Source: Halobacillus dabanensis
GTDB taxonomy: Bacteria > Bacillota > Bacilli > Bacillales > Halobacillaceae
Length of the DNA stretch: 64,000 bases
Direction of reading: 5' to 3'
Assembly (NCBI RefSeq): GCF_900114165.1
Contig: NZ_FOSB01000006.1
Location: forward strand, 248,001 to 312,000
Position numbers and translations under genes: made by a program. Of this stretch, positions 59,553 through 64,000 are shown in pieces (position 1 is the first letter of the stretch; every line of letters begins with the position of its first letter). A model generated the notes under the pieces. That model saw nothing but the letters and a program-made list of their open reading frames with translations, was not told the origin of the DNA and did not search any database.

Positions 59553-60753
59553 TCTGTACCTCCTCCCTTCTCATTTGTGGCAAACCATGATAGGCATTTT
59601 GATAAATTTTAGTTATCTTATCCTTTGATAAGTTAAATGGAGTATTGGATAAGAGTCTCTCCACCTTCGATGCCTGATCGGCCAGCAAATTCAAGGAAGC
59701 TTCTTCTACACCCAGTTCTGATAGAGAACTAGGTAAGTCTAACTGGTCCAGTAGCTCATACAAATAACCAACTACTTCATCCAGAGCTTCATGGGGGTTT
59801 TCATCATAATCTCCCAGTTGAAGAAACTTTGCTATTTGAACCATTTCTGTAGCACAAGTCTTCCCTGTCACTTCCAATACATAGGGTAAAAGCAGCGCGT
59901 TCGCTACCCCATGTTCAATTTTATATTTTCCACCTAAAGGGTAAGCCAGCGCATGCACAGCACCTACCCCTGCATTTGCCAGCGAAATCCCCCCGAATAA
60001 ACTGACCAGGCTCATCCCTTCTCTGGCTTTTAAATCCTTATCGCCATTATGCACGGCCCTGTGGATGTTCGGTCCAAATAATTTCATCGCTTTTTCCGCA
60101 TACATCTTTGTTAATGGATTTGCTTTTACAGCAACATAGGACTCAATAGCATGAGTAAAAGCATCTACTCCGGATGATGCTGTAACTCTTGGCGGACAGG
60201 ATATGGTCAATTCAGGGTCGACAATGGAGACGTCCGGTAAAAGAGAAGCACTGACGATGCCACGCTTTAATTGTTCTTCTTCATCTCCAAATATAGCATT
60301 CATCGTAACTTCCGAGCCTGTACCAGACGTGGTAGGGAGAAGAATACTAGGAACTGTTCTGGACTCGATTGTTAACTCACCGTTCAAGTATGGGGTGATA
60401 TTTTCCTTATCCATTAAGGCAGCGGTTGCTTTCGCTACATCTAAAGCACTGCCTCCCCCGATTCCGATAATGAGATCACACGCTTCCATTTTCATTTTCT
60501 CTACAACTTCACCCACAAGCTTAAACGTCGGTTCCCCCTGGATATCCGTAAATGTGACGATAGAATCTGGAACTTGATCAATAGAGTCTACTAATCTATC
60601 CACCAGGCCTGCCTTCTCCAACCCTCTATCACTAATGACCCCTACTTTTTCAGGATGAAATTTTTCGACTTCCTCTGCCAATGTCAAGAAGGAACCTGCT
60701 CCCGTTCGAAGTACTTTGGGCATATGAAAATCAAACACATTTTGAAGTGTCAA
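59518..60753 (-). CDS. Iron-containing alcohol dehydrogenase
   Basis: A 411-residue group III alcohol dehydrogenase. The NAD motif is GGGSALDVAK, and metal ligands are visible in SGVDAFTHAIESYV (Asp, His) and HALAYPLGGKYKIEHG (two His). Substrates in this family range from lactaldehyde and propanediol to maleylacetate. It may reduce the aldolase aldehyde or oxidise the imported alcohol. AGGAGGAG precedes the ATG. The gene follows the cupin by 60 bases. Confidence 0.9.
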   Translation of the reverse strand: MTLQNVFDFHMPKVLRTGAGSFLTLAEEVEKFHPEKVGVISDRGLEKAGLVDRLVDSIDQVPDSIVTFTDIQGEPTFKLVGEVVEKMKMEACDLIIGIGGGSALDVAKATAALMDKENITPYLNGELTIESRTVPSILLPTTSGTGSEVTMNAIFGDEEEQLKRGIVSASLLPDVSIVDPELTISCPPRVTASSGVDAFTHAIESYVAVKANPLTKMYAEKAMKLFGPNIHRAVHNGDKDLKAREGMSLVSLFGGISLANAGVGAVHALAYPLGGKYKIEHGVANALLLPYVLEVTGKTCATEMVQIAKFLQLGDYDENPHEALDEVVGYLYELLDQLDLPSSLSELGVEEASLNLLADQASKVERLLSNTPFNLSKDKITKIYQNAYHGLPQMRREEVQNVERTTGQTVH

Positions 60754-60813
60754 GGTATCTCCTCCTCCTTCCTATCATTTGAGTTATCGTTTCAAAACCG
60801 CAAAGGTAAACGC

Positions 60814-61428
60814 TTACTTTTTACCCATTCGAAGTTTCTCAGCCATTTGTTTTTCTAATTCTTTAAAGTTTTCCGGTGGAATCATTTTACCTTTTTCATC
60901 TGCATTAAAGTTATGTTCGGCCGCTCTTTTAACTATCTGCGGTGCCCACTTGGGATCCCGTTTATCAAAAACTTCATGTTGTTCCAAAACAGCAAAGCAC
61001 CATGCATCTTCATCACTGATATTCTCAAAACCTCTATAAAGGTGGGGAGGCAAAGATATAAGATCCCATGGTCCAATAATGGTTTCCCCTTCAATCTCAT
61101 CCGGGCTGTTCCCCCAATAGAAGCGCCAATCTCCTGTAAGAGGAAGGAAAGCTTCAATATAATCGTGCGTATGGTAAGCCGGACCGTTTCCTGGCGGGGC
61201 TTTCACCATCCCAATCTGAAAACCATGTGGTTCCGTAATGATCGGGTTATATTCTGGATTTTCGCTTGCGGTATCCCCAACTAATGCATAATTGAGACGC
61301 TGATGACCTGGTAAAATGCTGTCAATAAACATTAAAGGAATGCCTCTTTCCTTCATTTCGTCGAACCGTACAATCCAGTTGTTTTCCATTTCTTCATTTG
61401 TAATGTTAGTTTTTTTGGTATCTTCCAT
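60814..61428 (-). CDS. Cupin-domain protein
   Basis: A 204-205-residue single-cupin protein, its ATG (two tandem ATG codons at 61431 and 61428) following AAGGGGAATT. Metal ligands are the HTH and Glu in AYHTHDYIEAFLPLTG and a late His in PPHLYRGFEN. It could be an isomerase or dioxygenase; no family is named with confidence. It is the first gene after the operator at 61452. Confidence 0.8.
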   Translation of the reverse strand: MEDTKKTNITNEEMENNWIVRFDEMKERGIPLMFIDSILPGHQRLNYALVGDTASENPEYNPIITEPHGFQIGMVKAPPGNGPAYHTHDYIEAFLPLTGDWRFYWGNSPDEIEGETIIGPWDLISLPPHLYRGFENISDEDAWCFAVLEQHEVFDKRDPKWAPQIVKRAAEHNFNADEKGKMIPPENFKELEKQMAEKLRMGKK

Positions 61429-61451
61429 CATAATTCCCCTTCCGATTTTTG

Positions 61452-61463
61452 GAATACGTATTC
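61452..61463. promoter_or_regulatory. LacI operator 2 (before the cupin gene)
   Basis: GAATACGTATTC, perfect palindrome, only about 20 bases before the cupin start and just inside the gap after the SDR gene. It should govern the cupin-ADH-ALDH-hydrolase-aldolase-amidase unit. Confidence 0.8.
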
Positions 61464-61494
61464 GATAAAAACTAAAAAAATATTCTTTTTCCCA

Positions 61495-62262
61495 TTACCA
61501 TACCGTCCAGCCGCCATCGACACGGATCGTATGTCCTGTAACCATGCTTGAAGAATCTGATGCTAAAAAGAGTACAGAACCATATAAATCTTCCGTCTTT
61601 GCTAACCTGCCTAATGGAATTCGATTAAGAATTTCCTGTTTGAAACGATCATCTTCAAACATAGGTCTTGTCATATCCGTTTCAATAAACGTTGGGGCTA
61701 TCGCATTTACATTGATTTGGTCCTGCGCCCATTCAATGGCAAGGGATTTCGTCAACTGCGTAACCCCTCCCTTGCTGGCACTATAAGCGGTTCTTTTAAA
61801 ATAGCCGACGAAGGCCATTTGAGATGACATATTTATGATTTTTCCATATTGCTGTTCTCTCATATAATGTCCTACTTCTTTAGATAAGAAGAAAACGCTT
61901 TTCAAGTTAATATCCATCACTTTATCCCAGTCGTCCTCTGTCACACTTTCTGCTTCTTTTGGAATATTCAATCCTGCATTATTGATTAGAATATCAAGGT
62001 GCCCAAAATAATCTATTACTCTCTTTACTATTGTCGGAATGTCATGGATGACTGACAAATCAAAAGGCAGAATGAATGCATCTTTCCCCAATGCCTTTAT
62101 TTCAGCTGCAACATTCTCCAGTTCTTCTTTGTTTCTTGCTACGAGGGCGAGATCCGCACCAGCACGGGCTAGAAGTTTTGCGATATCTTTGCCGATTCCT
62201 TTACTCGCCCCTGTCACCATCGCAACCTTACCATCCAACTTGAATAGATGCTCAGGTTCCAT
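61495..62262 (-). CDS. Short-chain dehydrogenase/reductase (SDR)
   Basis: A 255-residue classical SDR. The cofactor motif is TGASKGIG, the active-site Ser/Tyr/Lys are in NMSSQMAFVG and AYSASKGG, and NNAG is present. It resembles gluconate 5-dehydrogenase and sugar/polyol dehydrogenases. It lies 23 bases after lacI, with which it is probably co-transcribed. Confidence 0.9.
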   Translation of the reverse strand: MEPEHLFKLDGKVAMVTGASKGIGKDIAKLLARAGADLALVARNKEELENVAAEIKALGKDAFILPFDLSVIHDIPTIVKRVIDYFGHLDILINNAGLNIPKEAESVTEDDWDKVMDINLKSVFFLSKEVGHYMREQQYGKIINMSSQMAFVGYFKRTAYSASKGGVTQLTKSLAIEWAQDQINVNAIAPTFIETDMTRPMFEDDRFKQEILNRIPLGRLAKTEDLYGSVLFLASDSSSMVTGHTIRVDGGWTVW

Positions 62263-62285
62263 CCTCTATTCCCTCCCTCCTGAAG

Positions 62286-63302
62286 TTACTTTTTATTTGG
62301 TGCAGAAGTGGTCTTACGGACAATTAATTCAGGCTTCAAAGATAATTGAATGGATAGAGCATCTGATTCTGTTTTTTCAATCAAAGATATCAGTTTCTTG
62401 AGAGCAAGTTCTGCCATATTTTCTTTTTGTTGTGAAACAGTTGTGAGACCAATGTATGCGTTTGCAGATATACTCATATTGTCAAATCCAACGACTGATA
62501 ATTCTTGAGGAATACTAATCTTTCTACTAGCAGCCGCGTCCATGACAGCCAGAGCCATCTGATCAGATGTGGCAAAAAAACTAGTCGGCCGATCAGGGGA
62601 GCTAAGTAAATTGTAAGAAAAATCGTAAACTTTCCTGTAATCATATTCCCCATCATAAACATGATCTGTGTTAAGGACCAATCCGTGTTTCTCAAGAGCT
62701 TCCCGGTAACCTAAATAACGTTCATAGGTTGTTAAATATTTTGTAGGTCCTGCAATAAATGCAATGTTTTGATGCCCTAATCCGACTAAGTGATCGACAG
62801 CTAAAACGGCTCCTCTATAATTATCAAGGACTACGGAATTAGAAGAATCCCCTTCTACTCTACTGTTGTACAAAACAATTGGGAATCCGTTTTCATGCAA
62901 TTTTTTTATTCTCATGCTTGACCTGCTGATAGAAGAAATGATAATCCCATCCACACGCTTAGAAATCAACGTTTGAATAGCATTCTCTAAATTTTCATCA
63001 TCATGATCTGTGTTACTGATGATGACATCATACCCCTTCTCCTGAGCTTTTCCGATAATGATCTTAGCAGATTCTGCAAAAAAAGGATTGGATATATCAC
63101 CTACAATCAACCCTAAGGTATTGGTTTTATTCGTAACCATGCTTCTGGCAACAGAATCCGGTGTGAATTTCAGCTCTTCAATGGCATCCGTAACTTTTTT
63201 TCTTGTGGATTCTTTTACCCCCGAATAGTTATTAAGTACTTTTGAAACAGTGGCTTGTGATACATTTGCGACACGCGCGATGTCATGAACTGTGAGCCTC
63301 AT
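62286..63302 (-). CDS. LacI-family transcriptional regulator
   Basis: A 338-residue LacI/PurR-type repressor: HTH (VHDIARVANVSQATVSKVLN) with a hinge, then a sugar-binding-like core with TNTLGLIVGDISNPFFAE. It would respond to the regulon substrate or an intermediate. The three identical palindromes in the regulon, one in front of this gene, suggest direct and self control. Confidence 0.93.
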   Translation of the reverse strand: MRLTVHDIARVANVSQATVSKVLNNYSGVKESTRKKVTDAIEELKFTPDSVARSMVTNKTNTLGLIVGDISNPFFAESAKIIIGKAQEKGYDVIISNTDHDDENLENAIQTLISKRVDGIIISSISRSSMRIKKLHENGFPIVLYNSRVEGDSSNSVVLDNYRGAVLAVDHLVGLGHQNIAFIAGPTKYLTTYERYLGYREALEKHGLVLNTDHVYDGEYDYRKVYDFSYNLLSSPDRPTSFFATSDQMALAVMDAAASRKISIPQELSVVGFDNMSISANAYIGLTTVSQQKENMAELALKKLISLIEKTESDALSIQLSLKPELIVRKTTSAPNKK

Positions 63303-63366
63303 TTGGATAAAGTCCTTTCAACTAACAGCTATTTCCCATTCTCTCGGATAAAGCTGTAATGTTATA

Positions 63367-63378
63367 GAATACGTATTC
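63367..63378. promoter_or_regulatory. LacI operator 3 (autoregulatory)
   Basis: Perfect GAATACGTATTC 13 bases downstream of the -10 box of the lacI promoter, in position to act as a roadblock. Confidence 0.82.
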
Positions 63379-63390
63379 GAAACAATTCCA

Positions 63391-63419
63391 AGTTTAAAAG
63401 AAGAATCCGTTTTTGTCAA
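63391..63419 (-). promoter_or_regulatory. SigA-type promoter of lacI
   Basis: On the minus strand TTGACA (63419-63414) and TAAACT (63396-63391), 17 bases apart. Confidence 0.75.
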
Positions 63420-63433
63420 TGTATTCTGAAAAT

Positions 63434-63715
63434 TTATTCTATTTTATTTATTTTTTCGACATCGATTTGGTTATATGACCTCTCTACAACACTGAACATA
63501 TATGCGCCATTGCTGAAAATTTGGAAGAAAAAAAACCTCTCAATAGTTCTGTGAGCTAATGAGAGACTAACTAAAATAGGATACTCGGTTTTCCAATGCC
63601 CAATATATATGGTACCCCTATGTCCATACATCAGATAAAATATTCCAATGTAAACAAAAATAGCTGATCTTAATTTAGAGTCAGCCAAACATTCTTTCTG
63701 AATATCTTTTTTCAT
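63434..63715 (-). CDS. Small hypothetical membrane-like protein
   Basis: A 93-residue protein with one hydrophobic segment (SAIFVYIGIFYLMYGH) and aromatic-rich middle. Its ATG overlaps the stop of the upstream partial gene (ATGA), the main support for translation. A hairpin at about 63535-63566 (AACCTCTCA and TGAGAG) lies within the frame, which argues against it being long. I do not recognise it. Confidence 0.45.
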   Translation of the reverse strand: MKKDIQKECLADSKLRSAIFVYIGIFYLMYGHRGTIYIGHWKTEYPILVSLSLAHRTIERFFFFQIFSNGAYMFSVVERSYNQIDVEKINKIE

Positions 63716-63999
63716 GAAGGGTGAATAACTGGATTAAAACCACCTAGTTCTACTGTTTCATTTTTACCATCTACGGTTACTAAGAAAAAATCTTCTTTGT
63801 CAGTACAGGCTATTTCTTGAACAGTCAATCCTTTACTTGAGTAAAAGCTTATAATTTCATTCCGTACTACTTCAGAAATTTTTACATCATTATCTCCCAG
63901 AAGATCACTAATATTTAAGTTTGATGGAGTTTCCTTAACAGAAGAATTTGTTTCAGAGAGGGAGACTTCTCGTTGATTATATATCCCTTGTAATAATTT
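63712..63999 (-). CDS. Partial hypothetical protein at the right edge
   Basis: The last 95 codons of a gene that enters from the right. The sequence is acidic with no membrane helix: NEIISFYSSKGLTVQEIACT, then FFLVTVDGKNETVELGG, two short strand-like parts. I do not recognise a family. Its stop overlaps the next start by four bases, so the two genes are coupled. Confidence 0.7.
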   Translation of the reverse strand, partial: KLLQGIYNQREVSLSETNSSVKETPSNLNISDLLGDNDVKISEVVRNEIISFYSSKGLTVQEIACTDKEDFFLVTVDGKNETVELGGFNPVIHPS

Positions 64000-64000
64000 G

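Noticed and set aside
60804-60820. GGTAAACGCTTACT as a cre site between cupin and iron-ADH genes
   Set aside because: Two mismatches at conserved positions and it lies at a gene end inside an operon.
1-64000. CRISPR arrays, rRNA and tRNA genes, prophage or intact insertion sequences
   Set aside because: No spaced direct repeats, no tRNA cloverleaf and no transposase, integrase or phage structural genes were recognised by reading.

Overview
The window looks like chromosomal DNA of a low-GC Gram-positive spore former of the Bacillaceae, perhaps a moderate halophile. Evidence is the strong AGGAGG-type ribosome binding sites with frequent GTG and TTG starts, CcpA-type cre sites, YqzL-like and DUF3231 proteins, a GbsR-type choline regulator, and a very acidic secreted alpha-amylase. 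The genus (for example Halobacillus or a relative) is inference only.

Layout. 0-15 kb: the end of a YitT-type membrane protein, then an aromatic-acid catabolic island on the minus strand. It holds gentisate 1,2-dioxygenase, a DinB-type maleylpyruvate isomerase, an FAH-family hydrolase with an in-frame TGA, an orphan protein, an FAD monooxygenase, a 4-hydroxybenzoyl-CoA-type thioesterase, a permease and a CoA ligase. Two IclR regulators follow, divergent from a beta-oxidation pair (3-hydroxyacyl-CoA dehydrogenase/enoyl-CoA hydratase and thiolase). A shared TTC-N9-GAA element sits in front of three of these transcription units. 15-21 kb: a D-amino-acid locus (RidA, N-acyl-D-amino-acid deacylase, D-serine dehydratase-like enzyme, sodium symporter, YheO/DauR-type regulator). 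21-23 kb: a secreted GH13 amylase with cre and MalR-type sites, followed by interspersed repeats. 23-25 kb: a small ArsR-led operon. 25.8 kb: a Cys-rich orphan.

26.7-34.3 kb: a complete Tad (Flp pilus) operon including a 58-residue Flp pilin and led by a DUF192 protein. Upstream is a large GAF/LuxR regulator with an 83-residue partner. 38-44 kb: an HD-GYP protein, a frameshifted membrane-protein pseudogene, a DUF3231 protein, an EndA-type nuclease, a YqzL-like small protein and an alpha/beta hydrolase. 44.3-47.2 kb: a GC-richer module of a GbsR-type regulator and a sodium symporter strikingly like animal high-affinity choline transporter CHT1, with a 37-codon small gene and a row of perfect palindromes between them.

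47.6-63.4 kb: a large LacI-controlled catabolic regulon: SDR, cupin, iron alcohol dehydrogenase, aldehyde dehydrogenase, alpha/beta hydrolase, HpaI-type aldolase, amidase, two solute-binding proteins, two ABC permeases without an ATPase, a tandem SnoaL-like protein and a non-histidine HisD homologue. Perfect GAATACGTATTC palindromes lie in front of lacI, the cupin gene and the first ABC gene. The substrate is not evident, and this regulon, with the CHT1-like module, is the best candidate for undescribed biology. A partial gene and a small membrane protein lie at the right edge.
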